Below are positions 45,428-53,736 of a stretch of DNA of 64,000 nucleotides, piece by piece; position 1 is the first letter of the stretch; each line of letters begins with the position of its first letter. The position numbers were made by a program, and so were the translations under genes. The stretch covers positions 186,001-250,000 of the forward strand of contig NZ_ML660058.1 of assembly GCF_007004665.1 (NCBI RefSeq), given 5' to 3'. The DNA is from Denitrobaculum tricleocarpae (GTDB taxonomy: Bacteria > Pseudomonadota > Alphaproteobacteria > Kiloniellales > Kiloniellaceae). Below the pieces are notes generated by a model. That model was not told where the DNA came from and ran no database searches. It saw only the letters and a program-made list of their open reading frames with translations.

Positions 45428-47374
45428 ATGAAAGCCAGAACCAAGATTATCCTGAGCGTCTTCACATTTTTCTTTGCGGTCATCGTGGCCATCACAGCGC
45501 TGTCATACAAGAATTTCAGTGCCTCCTCGCAGAACATGAAACACAACGAGCTGGACGTGACCGCGCGGGCGGTGGCGCAGGCCGTTTCCGTGAAGATGGC
45601 GGGATACTTCGGATCTCTGGAACTGGCCTCCAGGCAGTTCAACAACGCCGCAAGTCTGGAGGGGGATGAGCGCTTCGCCTATCGCGAAACGATCCTCAAG
45701 GATCTTCTGGAGAACACCGGCGCGCTGGAGAGCTATTACGGCTTCAAGGACGGCTCCACCTACACGACCAAGGGGCTGATCCCGGACTTCAACGAGAAGG
45801 CGCTTCAGCGGGAGTGGTACCAACGGATTCACGGCGGTGAGGAACGGATCGTCACCACGCCTTATGTTTCCTCCGCGGGCTTTCTGATCATGGCCGTGGG
45901 CGTGCCTCTGCTCGAGGGGCAGGCGATCACCGGCACCCTCTGCATTAACTTGAAGCTGACGGAAATCACCGATTTCACCCGCGACCTGCTCGACTTCGAG
46001 AACATCATTCTGACCCGCGCCGACGGCTATATCATGGCGCACCAGAACCCGGACCTCATCGGCCAGAAGCTCTGGGACGTGATTCCCGGTCTCGAGAAGC
46101 ACAGCGCGGAGACCGAGAGCACGCGGCTGCAGTTCGAGATCGAGGATGAAGGCTATGACGGATCGCTCAGCGTCATCGAAGATCTGGGCTGGAAAGTCTG
46201 GGTCTTTGAAAAGCAGAGCACGATCCAGGCCGATTCGACGGCAAACTTCTACGCCTCCAGTGCACAGTCCGGCGTGGCGCTGATTCTCTCGGCGGTGATG
46301 ATCGGTTTGCTGGTATCTTATCTCGTCTTCAAGCCGATGGCCGGGATGACCGGCGCCATGCAGCGCCTTGCCGACGGCGACCTGGAGGTCGAAGTGCCCG
46401 CCCAGGGCCGCACGGACGAGCTCGGCGAAATGGCCACGGCCGTGCAGGTCTTCAAGGACAACGCCATCAAGATCAAGCAGCTCGATGCAGAGCAGGCGCA
46501 GGCCGAAGTGCGCGCGAAGGAGCAGAAGGCCCGGGAAATGAATGCCCTGGCCGATGGCTTCGAACAAAGCGTCGGGACCGTTGTCGAGACCGTGTCGACC
46601 TCTTCGAAATCGATGCAGTCCTCGGCGCAGACCATGTCTTCAACCGCGGACCAGGCCCTGTCCCAGTCCCAGTCGGTTGCGAACACTTCCGAGCAGGCCT
46701 CCGCGAACGTTCAGACTGTCGCGGCGGCCACCGAGGAACTGACCGCCTCGATCAATGAGATCGGACGCCAGGTCACGGATGCGGCTTCGACCGCGAACCG
46801 GGCGGTGGATAACGCCGGCGAGACCAGCCGGACCATTCAGGGCCTGGTGGACTCGGCCCAGAAAATCGGAGATGTCGTCAACCTGATCACGGATATCGCC
46901 GAGCAGACCAATCTGCTGGCGCTCAACGCCACGATCGAGGCCGCGCGCGCCGGAGATGCCGGCAAGGGCTTTGCGGTTGTGGCTTCCGAAGTCAAAAGCC
47001 TGGCCAATCAGACCGCCAAGGCGACTGAAGAAATCAGCCAGCAGATTTCCGGTATTCAGGATTCGACCAAGGACGCCGCGACCTCCGTTGAAGGGATCGG
47101 CAAGATCATCAGCAACATCAACGAAGTGACCACCAACATCGCGGCCGCGGTCGAGGAACAGTCGGCGGCCACCGAGGAAATCGCCCGCAACGTTCAGGAA
47201 GCCGCTACCCGCACCCAGCAGGTCAGCAGCAACATCACCAGCGTCAGCCAGGCCGCTTCCGACACCGGCACCGCCGCCAACGAAATCCTCGGCGGCGCGG
47301 AAGAAATGTCGCAGCAGTCCGTCGCCCTGAAACAGGAAGTCGACGCTTTCCTGAAGCAGGTCCGCTCGGCTTAG
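45428..47374 (+). CDS. Membrane methyl-accepting chemotaxis protein with Cache sensor
   Basis: The 648-residue receptor has membrane helices near residues 8-28 and 277-300 around a periplasmic double-Cache-type domain ('[15 protein letters not shown]', '[20 protein letters not shown]', '[20 protein letters not shown]'), then a HAMP domain (about 300-355, '[33 protein letters not shown]', in segments) and a full signalling domain with '[26 protein letters not shown]'. Cache domains bind amino acids, organic acids or similar solutes. An in-frame GTG six codons upstream is an alternative start. It is cytoplasmic-membrane bound and should control swimming direction. Confidence 0.92.
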   Translation: MKARTKIILSVFTFFFAVIVAITALSYKNFSASSQNMKHNELDVTARAVAQAVSVKMAGYFGSLELASRQFNNAASLEGDERFAYRETILKDLLENTGALESYYGFKDGSTYTTKGLIPDFNEKALQREWYQRIHGGEERIVTTPYVSSAGFLIMAVGVPLLEGQAITGTLCINLKLTEITDFTRDLLDFENIILTRADGYIMAHQNPDLIGQKLWDVIPGLEKHSAETESTRLQFEIEDEGYDGSLSVIEDLGWKVWVFEKQSTIQADSTANFYASSAQSGVALILSAVMIGLLVSYLVFKPMAGMTGAMQRLADGDLEVEVPAQGRTDELGEMATAVQVFKDNAIKIKQLDAEQAQAEVRAKEQKAREMNALADGFEQSVGTVVETVSTSSKSMQSSAQTMSSTADQALSQSQSVANTSEQASANVQTVAAATEELTASINEIGRQVTDAASTANRAVDNAGETSRTIQGLVDSAQKIGDVVNLITDIAEQTNLLALNATIEAARAGDAGKGFAVVASEVKSLANQTAKATEEISQQISGIQDSTKDAATSVEGIGKIISNINEVTTNIAAAVEEQSAATEEIARNVQEAATRTQQVSSNITSVSQAASDTGTAANEILGGAEEMSQQSVALKQEVDAFLKQVRSA

Positions 47375-47565
47375 GCAAAGCGAATTCGGGAGGATGCTCT
47401 TCCCGAACGAAAAGACACTGCCGCTTTGTATATGGCCAGTTCTATACAGCCGCGTATGACCGGGAAGGGCCATCCTGCAAAGCCTAAGCGCCCAGATTTC
47501 ATTTGCGGGCAGCAGTCGCTAAAACTATCGTCGGACGAGAGGACACAAAAGGGGAATGCTGGGGA

Positions 47566-48231
47566 ATGTCTTGTAACGGTTGGTGCCAACCAACATGCGT
47601 TAAATTTGGATTGATAGCTGTGTGTCTACTCCTCGCGTCGGGGTGCAAGGCTCGCGACGAAATGTTGAAGATCACGAGCGGCGGGATCGGGACCTATGGA
47701 ATTGCGGCACCAAGTTTCGAACTGGATGAAGAAAAGGCTGTTGCTCGACCGGCTCGTGTGAAGCTCTCCGCGTTGGAGGTCCTCGCGCCGCGCAAAGGTG
47801 ATGAAGTTGCCGTGGTTCGTGGAGTGGTCAAGTATATCGGGAAGACCGAAGTTGAAGAGTCAAATTATCTGCTGGAGGAAGACCTCGAACCTGCGGCCAG
47901 AGAAGGATTGAGCCATCTGTTCGAGATCGACCCGACGTCGGATCGAACTGTAAAAGCGACTCTCTCCGTAAGCTCAGATAGTCGTCTCATTCCCGACAGC
48001 CTCTGTAGCTATTGGGAGACGACAATGACTGTCAGACTAGATCTCGTTTTCGCGGATAAATCAGGTGACGAGGCGACGAAATCCTACAGCTCCAATGCCG
48101 TGGATGAGTCCTGCACCGCGTTTTGGTGGTTTCCGCAAGGCGGTGCGATTGATAGCATTCTCGATGAGGCCTTCCAAAAGGCGATGGAGAAGGCAATCAA
48201 CGACCGCGCTGAACTTACCGGGTTTATGTAA
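47566..48231 (+). CDS. Putative lipoprotein of unknown function
   Basis: The product contains a lipobox (LLLASGC) after a hydrophobic stretch, followed by a polar domain of about 195 residues with two Cys near the C-terminus (in SLCSYWE and ESCTAFW). I do not recognise a family. Codon use and base composition are less GC-biased than in neighbours, suggesting acquisition. The start is uncertain: the ATG at 47566 gives a short leader with two extra Cys (MSCNGWCQPTC), and a TTG at 47503 is possible. Confidence 0.62.
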   Translation: MSCNGWCQPTCVKFGLIAVCLLLASGCKARDEMLKITSGGIGTYGIAAPSFELDEEKAVARPARVKLSALEVLAPRKGDEVAVVRGVVKYIGKTEVEESNYLLEEDLEPAAREGLSHLFEIDPTSDRTVKATLSVSSDSRLIPDSLCSYWETTMTVRLDLVFADKSGDEATKSYSSNAVDESCTAFWWFPQGGAIDSILDEAFQKAMEKAINDRAELTGFM

Positions 48232-48375
48232 CGCCCGACCTCGCGTAACCACAGACAAACAGACCCGCCGCGAGACCGCCCGAACCGTCAATGCAGCTTA
48301 AGGGCAGGTCGAGGCGCTCGCTTCTCATCGCCTATCCCTCGCAGATGGACCATGCTACTTTTTGGTGTTTCACAA

Positions 48376-48642
48376 CAGGGTCTGTTGAGTATCATGACAC
48401 CGTCGGGGTTGCTCAGAGGTGAAGCGAGATTAGGAGCGAGGAGGCAGAACATGCTGGGCATATTCAACAACGAGCGACGCGAGCTCGCTTTATCTCTGAG
48501 TAATCCTTCCAGGACGGGTCGTATTTTGACAGCTGCCGCGTGGCGCGTGCCTTGTGTGGATCCACCACACCGCGCTGCGCGCTCCTAATAGCTGACAAAA
48601 TATGATCCGCCACGACGATATCATGGTACTCAACAGACCCTG
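48376..48642. mobile_element. 267-bp MITE-like palindromic element upstream of ridA-like gene
   Basis: The ends form a 30-bp inverted repeat with 27 matches, starting CAGGGTCTGTTGAGTA. A second, inner inverted repeat (48515-48534 with 48590-48609, about 16 of 20) is nested inside. There is no transposase frame, so movement would need enzymes in trans. No clear target duplication is seen. The right end stops immediately before the GGGGAG ribosome binding site of the gene at 48657. Confidence 0.75.
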
Positions 48643-48656
48643 GGGAGACTGAACAG

Positions 48657-49112
48657 ATGGCGCGTCTTTTGAATCTCATGACTCTGGCATCCGCTTTGAC
48701 CGTCACCGCGAGTGTCGCACTGGCCGACGGTCATATGAGCTTCAAGAACTCGGGCAAGGTCCTGCCCACGAACCTGCCTTTCTCGGAGCTGGTCGAGGTC
48801 GGCGATACCCTCTATCTCTCCGGCCAGATCGGCAATAAGCCAGGCACGCTGGAACTGGCGGACGGCGGCATCGCCGGCGAGACTAAACAGGTGATGGAAA
48901 ACATCAAGACTTCGCTGGAGGCCCACGGTTACGGCCTGGAAAACCTGGTCAAGTGCACGGTTATGCTTGCCGACATCGGCGAGTGGGGCGCTTTCAACAA
49001 GGTTTATAAAGACTACTTCGCCGAGGGCCGCTTCCCCGCCCGCGCGGCCTTCGGCGCCAACGGCCTGGCCATCGGCGCCGCCGTCGAGGTGGACTGCATC
49101 GGCGCAAAGTAG
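48657..49112 (+). CDS. Exported RidA/YjgF family protein
   Basis: RidA proteins deaminate reactive enamine/imine intermediates. This one has the core: 'LYLSGQIGNKPGT', 'VMENIKTSLEAHGYGLENLVKCTVML' (in segments), the conserved Arg in 'FPARAAFG' and the Glu in 'AAVEVDCIGA'. Unusually, a signal peptide (LLNLMTLASALTVTASVALA-DG) precedes it, placing it in the periplasm. The 151-residue length is family size plus leader. A palindromic element lies directly upstream, so its promoter may be element-derived. Confidence 0.9.
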   Translation: MARLLNLMTLASALTVTASVALADGHMSFKNSGKVLPTNLPFSELVEVGDTLYLSGQIGNKPGTLELADGGIAGETKQVMENIKTSLEAHGYGLENLVKCTVMLADIGEWGAFNKVYKDYFAEGRFPARAAFGANGLAIGAAVEVDCIGAK

Positions 49113-49157
49113 GGGGCGGGCAGGGCATAGCTGTTTCGCGAAGCTCGCCTTCACCTA

Positions 49158-49496
49158 CAGCGGATTGCGTTTCCATAGAACCAGAGTGTCTCAGAATTTG
49201 CGTTCGAGATCAGCGAGCCGCTGATTGAGAGGCAGTGAATTCCGAGTCAACTTGAACGCAATCTGCTCTACAGCGGATTGCGTTTCCATAGAACCAGAGT
49301 GTCTCAGAATTTGCGTTCGAGATCAGCGAGCTGCTGATTGAGAGGCAGTGAATTCTGAGTCAACTTGAATGCAATCTGCTCTACAGCGGATTGCGTTTCC
49401 ATAGAGCCACAGTGTCTCAGAATTTGCGTTCGAGATCAGCGAGCCGCTGATTGAGAGGCAGTGAATTCTGAGTCAATTTGAATGCAATCTGCTCTA
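49158..49496. repeat. Three tandem copies of a 113-bp palindromic (MITE-like) unit
   Basis: Copies begin at 49158, 49271 and 49384 with exact 113-base spacing. Each unit has inverted ends (AGCGGATTGCGTT and AACGCAATCTGCT, 12 of 13), an inner pair CTCAGAATT/AATTCTGAG in copies 2 and 3, and a central hairpin ATCAGCG-AGC-CGCTGAT in copies 1 and 3. The tetranucleotide CTAC stands at all four boundaries, as a duplicated target site would. The last copy reaches into the stop codon of the convergent DUF1636 gene. Confidence 0.85.
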
Positions 49497-49916
49497 CAGA
49501 TTACAGCCTTCATCGTTCCAATCGACATCCATTGCGGTGGGCGGCGGTATGCGGCCCAGGAAATTGGCACGGATTTTCGGGGGCCAGTTATGGTTCTCGG
49601 TGACGCCGGTGTCCGCGCGGGCATGCAGCACGGCAAAATCGAGAAGCTGCTCCGCGACCGCCTCTTCGGCGGGCAGGCGCCCCAGCAGATACTGCATCTT
49701 CCCCTCTGCCGCGACTGTGACCACGCAGCCTTCGGTGCAGGCCATCAGGCAGCGCAGCGCCACCAGCTCGACCGCGTCCCTATCAGGATGCTCACGGTGC
49801 ATCGCCTCGATCATCGCATACAGCTTCCCCCCGCCGCCGATCCCGGCTTCGCCGCCGCAGCTGGTATCCAAACAGGTTGAACAGATTGTGAGTTTGGTAG
49901 GGAGGGCACCTGACAT
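49494..49916 (-). CDS. DUF1636 family metal-binding-like protein
   Basis: The 140-residue product has the DUF1636 Cys pattern: 'ICSTCLDTSCGG' near the N-terminus and 'LRCLMACTEGCVVTVAAEGKMQYLLG' in the middle, resembling thioredoxin-like ferredoxins. The family often travels with cobalamin biosynthesis genes, and here cobU-cobW-cobN-cobO lie 3.5 kb away. It may bind a metal or an Fe-S cluster. Its last two codons and stop lie at the border of the tandem palindromic repeats, so the C-terminus may have been altered by them. Confidence 0.8.
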   Translation of the reverse strand: MSGALPTKLTICSTCLDTSCGGEAGIGGGGKLYAMIEAMHREHPDRDAVELVALRCLMACTEGCVVTVAAEGKMQYLLGRLPAEEAVAEQLLDFAVLHARADTGVTENHNWPPKIRANFLGRIPPPTAMDVDWNDEGCNL

Positions 49917-50025
49917 GTCCTACCATTGATAGCAAATGCCTACCAGGATGGGTATGAATTATTTGCGACTTAAGAATGCGCACCACGCTTCGGCGTTCGC
50001 CGGCCGTGTATGTGGGCGCCCAAGT

Positions 50026-50478
50026 CTAACGCGTCACTTTTGGGGACGGTCCTGTAAACCCATCAAACTCCAACTCCAACATTTCCTGAATCTGCTCCGG
50101 CGAAACCCGCATAACATCTGCGAATTCAAACATGGGTTCGGTCAGGTAGAAAAAGTCATTTTCTCCCCTATCAAGCAATGCACAAAATACCAGTCTGTTT
50201 AACATTGCGGCTCTTGTCATACTGGTATTGTTCGCCGATGTTCGATCCATTTCTTTGCGGCTTAACTCGCTCATTTCATCAAAATTTTGATTGTTGAATT
50301 TTTCTCCCAGCAATTGCTTTCTTCGCTCCAGTATCACGTTTACTTCCATCTGAGATAACTCGTCTTTAAACAATAGGAGTAGCCGGATGTAGACAAGCGT
50401 AAATGGTGATACATCATCGAGTTTCCAAAATTTATCCAAATATAGACCAAAGATTTCTCTTAAATCACCAGTATTCAC
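50026..50478 (-). CDS. AT-rich orphan gene, unknown function
   Basis: A 150-residue, mostly helical, acidic protein without signal peptide or membrane segment. I recognise no family. It uses many AT-ending codons, unlike the flanking GC-rich genes, which suggests recent arrival. The GTG start has GGAG nine bases upstream. It sits between two repeat-rich segments and a tRNA-like gene. Confidence 0.55.
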   Translation of the reverse strand: MNTGDLREIFGLYLDKFWKLDDVSPFTLVYIRLLLLFKDELSQMEVNVILERRKQLLGEKFNNQNFDEMSELSRKEMDRTSANNTSMTRAAMLNRLVFCALLDRGENDFFYLTEPMFEFADVMRVSPEQIQEMLELEFDGFTGPSPKVTR

Positions 50479-50626
50479 TTAAATACACTCCATACCTACG
50501 ACTCTCTTGAGTTCGCGAAGAATTTTGAACGCCATCCAATGCCCGTTTGGTTTTGACTGTATCGACGCTGTTGGGGCACCTTGAGCTAACCCGTTATTTT
50601 CGGACAGTTCAATCGAGCAGGATTGC

Positions 50627-50836
50627 TCATTTCTTAGTAAGCGACCGGATTTCTGATTCTATCTTGTCATCTTCTGGGCCTGACTCAGAGTCCCGCCTAC
50701 GTTTCAATCTATTCCAAATCTTGACTGCACAGGCGCTCAACAAAGCAACGGCGATAAAAAAGGCTATGGAGTCTCCGGTGCCGCCGACAAGCTGCAATAT
50801 CGGATCTGCTGTGTGCACCATCATTTTGTTTATCAC
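50627..50836 (-). CDS. Small single-pass membrane protein
   Basis: A 69-residue product with one membrane helix ('SIAFFIAVALLSACAVKIW') followed by a positive cluster (RLKRRR) and an acidic tail. The positive-inside arrangement favours a real protein with its C-terminus in the cytoplasm. It starts with a GTG or an ATG four codons later, with AAGG upstream. Low GC content matches the orphan gene beside it. Confidence 0.45.
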   Translation of the reverse strand: MINKMMVHTADPILQLVGGTGDSIAFFIAVALLSACAVKIWNRLKRRRDSESGPEDDKIESEIRSLTKK

Positions 50837-51460
50837 ACCTTACAATTGAGGGTTTTCTGGGCTTTTCAAAGGTCCTCGATTTGCCCGCTTGCAGTTATCT
50901 AACTTGTGAACAAGAGCTGGTTTCCAAGAATGTGACGTGCGGCGTCAGATTCAAGTTTATGCGTTGCACGTAAATCCCGGACGGCACGCGCGTGAAAGTC
51001 GATCGCAATCTCTGAGGCGCGAACCGCGATCCATCCATCAGGACCGGACATTTGAAAATCTGGTAGGGGAGGTGGGACTCGAACCCACGACCTGCCGCTT
51101 ATCGGGCGCTACGGAGTATAAACCCGCTGCTCTACCGCTGAGCTACTCCCCCCCCCTCGAATGCCAATCGGGAGGCTTCCGGAGCCGGAAGCCTGGGGCA
51201 TATTCGAAAGGGGCTATGGGCAAGTCGTTGCATGCTTTGGATATACGGAATGCGACGCCTGATTGCAAGCGCGGGTCGTCCGTCAGGCACGGAACATGCG
51301 GCAAAACTGACAGGCCGCGCAAATACAACAGGCCCGGCGGTGAGGGGGGGCACCGCCGGGCCTGTCAGCGCCGGATGTCTTTCACTGGGTGGCGCTTTTA
51401 ATTCTAACCTGCGAAGCGACCTTTAGTTCCGGAAGTCGGGGCTAGTTTTAGGTGTCTGGA
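50837..51460. other. Gap containing the tRNA-like gene
   Basis: Apart from the tRNA-like gene at 51061-51152 this 620-base stretch holds no convincing gene. Its longest open frame reads GEVGLEPTT across the tRNA, a well-known artefact. A GC-rich inverted sequence at 51324-51363 (CAGGCCCGGCGG with CCGCCGGGCCTG, 12-bp stem) may be a terminator-like hairpin. Confidence 0.5.
51061..51152 (-). tRNA. Unusual tRNA-like gene with long variable arm, anticodon loop TTTATAC (TAT)
   Basis: The minus strand folds as a cloverleaf: acceptor GGGGGAG with CTCCCCT, D arm GCTC-AGCGGTA-GAGC, anticodon stem GCGGG with TCCGT (two G-U pairs), T arm GTGGG-TTCGAGT-CCCAC, discriminator A and encoded CCA. Between the anticodon and T arms lies a 22-base variable region, as in class II (Leu, Ser, Tyr) tRNAs. 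The anticodon reads TAT by position, which would decode AUA, but bacterial Ile tRNAs are class I. It could be a degenerate or acquired tRNA. No other tRNA is near. Confidence 0.75.
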
Positions 51461-52474
51461 CTAATTCCGGAAATCATGCCCATGATTTTTCGGTGCGCTG
51501 GGTTTGTGCCTGCTGCTGCCGTAATCGAACTTCTGGGTCGCGGGCCGGGGGCGGGTGATGCCCTTGGGCACGTCCTTCAGGCGCGTGTTCTTGTTGCGGA
51601 AGTTGTGCCCGTGGTTCCTGGGGGCCGTGTCCTTGAAGCTGCTGGCGCCGTAGTCGGTGTTTGCCGTCTCGGGTGTTTTTGCGGCGGCCGCGTTCTCGGC
51701 GATCAGATGGTGCCGCTTCAGGATGTGGCTGCTGTTTTCAGCGGGCTGCGCCGTCGTATGCCGGAAGCGGCTGGCGCCGGCATAGAACTTGCTGGTGCTG
51801 AGCTTCCGCGCGCCGATCCCGCTATAGCCCGAGTGTCTGGTGCTCTTTTGTTTGTAGAGCTGGTGTTTGTAGATGTTGTTCTGGTGGCCATAACGCCCGT
51901 GGCCATAACGCCCGTGGCCATAACGCCCGTGGCCATAACGCCCGTGGCCAGTGCGCTTGTGGCTGTAGCGTCCATGATCATACCTCCCGTGACCCGTATA
52001 TCTGTGACCCGAGTACTTGCGGTCCGAATAGAGTTGACCGGACGAGCGGTGTCCGTAGCGGTGGTACCGGTGCTTGCCATGCCCGAACTTGCGGTGCCCA
52101 AAGCTGCGGTGGCCGAACTTCCGCTGTCCGAACTTCCGCTGCCCGAACTTTCTCGTATGGCCGAACTTTCTCGTATGGCCGAACTTTCTGTGGCCGAAGT
52201 GCCGCTTGTGCCCGAATTTCTTATGTCCGAATTTCTTGTGGCCAAAGCCGCGTTTCTTGAAGCCGTGATGGCCGTGGCCCTTCTTGAAATTCCCGGTCTT
52301 CAGGAAGTCTGCCTTCAGGAAATCTGCCTCCTGCGCTGTGGCGTTGCCGCCTGACGTCAGGGCTCTCAGATCCGGCTGCGGTACGGCGGCGCGCGCGGCC
52401 GAGGTCAGCATGAAGGTGATCACGGCGAGGATCGTGATGATCTGCAGTCCGGTCAGCGCGGTTCGTTTCAACAT
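51461..52474 (-). CDS. Secreted His/Lys/Gly-rich repeat protein
   Basis: The 337-residue protein has a clear signal peptide (ITILAVITFMLTSAARA-AV) with GGAGAG before the ATG. The mature part is extremely basic and repetitive: about ten KFGH-type repeats (GHKKFGHKKFGHK, GHRKFGH, GQRKFGQRKFG), then five HGRYG repeats encoded by a 15-base DNA repeat, then a Ser/Ala-rich tail ending in NHGHDFRN, which resembles an internal NHGHNFRNK. No domain is known to me. Histidine density suggests binding of Zn, Cu, Ni or of anionic polymers. The opposite strand is also open, but has no signal peptide or ribosome binding site. Confidence 0.82.
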   Translation of the reverse strand: MLKRTALTGLQIITILAVITFMLTSAARAAVPQPDLRALTSGGNATAQEADFLKADFLKTGNFKKGHGHHGFKKRGFGHKKFGHKKFGHKRHFGHRKFGHTRKFGHTRKFGQRKFGQRKFGHRSFGHRKFGHGKHRYHRYGHRSSGQLYSDRKYSGHRYTGHGRYDHGRYSHKRTGHGRYGHGRYGHGRYGHGRYGHQNNIYKHQLYKQKSTRHSGYSGIGARKLSTSKFYAGASRFRHTTAQPAENSSHILKRHHLIAENAAAAKTPETANTDYGASSFKDTAPRNHGHNFRNKNTRLKDVPKGITRPRPATQKFDYGSSRHKPSAPKNHGHDFRN

Positions 52475-52531
52475 GCGTCACTCTCCAATCTATCTCGTCC
52501 GCTATCAGGGGGCGGTCGGAGTTGCAGCTCA

Positions 52532-52798
52532 GGTTGAGGACTCATAAATTACGGTGGTCTTGATCGCTTTCTGTCCTGTTTTCGGCAGGAGAGAGTGCGA
52601 AAGCGGGCGGGTCGCCCGGTGAGCGCTCCTGACGCACTGAAAACAGGATAGAAAGTGACCCGTCCGGGCGTCAATCTTACAGCTTTTGATCATTGTTGTG
52701 TCGTCAGTCACGATGCTTCAGCATCGCTCCGTTCCTAACGCCTTGCCAAAAACCGTAAGCTCAACGTCTAGACCGTCGTAATTTATGAGTCCTCAACC
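52532..52798. mobile_element. 267-bp MITE with 28-bp-class terminal inverted repeats and TCA duplication
   Basis: The ends match as inverted repeats over 26 of 28 bases (GGTTGAGGACTCATAAATTA...) and are flanked by TCA on both sides (52529-52531 and 52799-52801), a TNA-type target duplication typical of some IS5-group elements. A nested inner inverted repeat pairs 52567-52583 with 52639-52655 (16 of 17). No transposase frame is present. It lies 57 bases upstream of the start of the His-rich gene and may carry its promoter. Confidence 0.85.
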
Positions 52799-52801
52799 TC
52801 A

Positions 52802-53127
52802 TGAATAATGACTTGGGTTCGGAAGCCCGGAAGTGCCAGACACGCAGTGATCACGTTTTAGCGGGTGTCGCGTTCAATCGAATAAATCTGGCAATCGGCT
52901 ATATCTGATCGGGGGTCGATCCGAGGCAGCGTTTGCGGAGCATAACGCGTTTGGACCGACCAGAGATCGCAGTTAAACGCGACATGCGCGAGCGGGAGGT
53001 CTGAGAGCAGCGGATTAAAGCCCCTGATTCGCATGTGTTTTTGCCGTTGCGACGATTGTTCTTGCCTGAAGCCTGTGGGCTAAGGAAACTCGCGCCACTT
53101 CACGTCTCAAAGCACCGCAGGAATCCA
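52802..53127. other. Gap upstream of cobU
   Basis: About 325 bases between the mobile element and the cobalamin operon. I looked for a cobalamin riboswitch and found neither the conserved core nor a convincing B12 box. The operon promoter is presumably here. Confidence 0.45.
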
Positions 53128-53694
53128 GTGTCCACCAGCCCTTTAACCCCGCTTCCGGCGCTCTCTCTGATCCTGGGCGGTGCCCGTTCAGGCAAGAGCC
53201 GCCATGCGGAGCAGCTTGTCGAATCAGCAGGCGGCGATTGCCTCTATATCGCCACGGCGGTGGGGCAGGCGGAGCGCGACGCGGAGATGGCCGCGCGCAT
53301 CGCAGATCATAAAGCCCGCCGGGGCGAACGCTGGCAGACCATCGAGGAACCGCTGGATCTCGCCGGGGTGCTGATCCGCGAGGCGCGGGCGGAGCGCCCA
53401 ATCCTCGTGGACTGCCTGACCCTCTGGCTCTCCAACCTCATGGCCGGGGAGCGGGACATCGAGGCCGAGATCGACACCCTGGTTTCGGCTCTCTATGAAG
53501 CGGGCACAGGGCCAAAGCTCGCGGGCCCGGTCGTCTTTGTTTCAAATGAAGTCGGTCATGGGATTGTGCCCATGCACCCTTTGGCGCGAGACTTTCGTGA
53601 TCATGCCGGGCGCCTGCATCAGGCCGTCGCGGCGGTTGCGGATTCGGTGGTTTTCATGGTCGCGGGGATACCCATGACCGTGAAGGCGCCTTAA
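53128..53694 (+). CDS. cobU: Adenosylcobinamide kinase / guanylyltransferase (CobU/CobP)
   Basis: This 188-residue enzyme phosphorylates adenosylcobinamide and transfers GMP to it, before the lower ligand is attached. The P-loop is GGARSGKS near residues 14-21; 'LYIATAVGQAERDAEMAARIADHKARRGERW' and 'LVDCLTLWLSNLM' are family segments, and 'VSNEVGHGIVPMHPLARDFRD' closes the active site. I start at the GTG at 53128, which has AGGAAT upstream. It opens the cobalamin operon, 42 bases before cobW. Confidence 0.93.
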   Translation: MSTSPLTPLPALSLILGGARSGKSRHAEQLVESAGGDCLYIATAVGQAERDAEMAARIADHKARRGERWQTIEEPLDLAGVLIREARAERPILVDCLTLWLSNLMAGERDIEAEIDTLVSALYEAGTGPKLAGPVVFVSNEVGHGIVPMHPLARDFRDHAGRLHQAVAAVADSVVFMVAGIPMTVKAP

Positions 53695-53736
53695 GAGAAA
53701 TAAACCAATAAAACAATGCACTGGTGAGAAGAGTTC

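Noticed and set aside
49158-49496. CRISPR-like array
   Set aside because: The three units are contiguous 113-bp copies with inverted ends and no spacers.
50937-51401. Plus-strand open frame reading GEVGLEPTT near its start
   Set aside because: This motif is the standard translation of a tRNA read on the wrong strand. It overlaps the tRNA-like gene and has no ribosome binding site.
51452-52354. Long plus-strand frame opposite the His-rich gene
   Set aside because: It is caused by the repetitive codons of the minus-strand gene, which alone has a signal peptide and Shine-Dalgarno.
52802-53127. Possible cobalamin riboswitch upstream of cobU
   Set aside because: A GCCACTT resembles part of a B12 box, but the surrounding conserved helices and core are missing.
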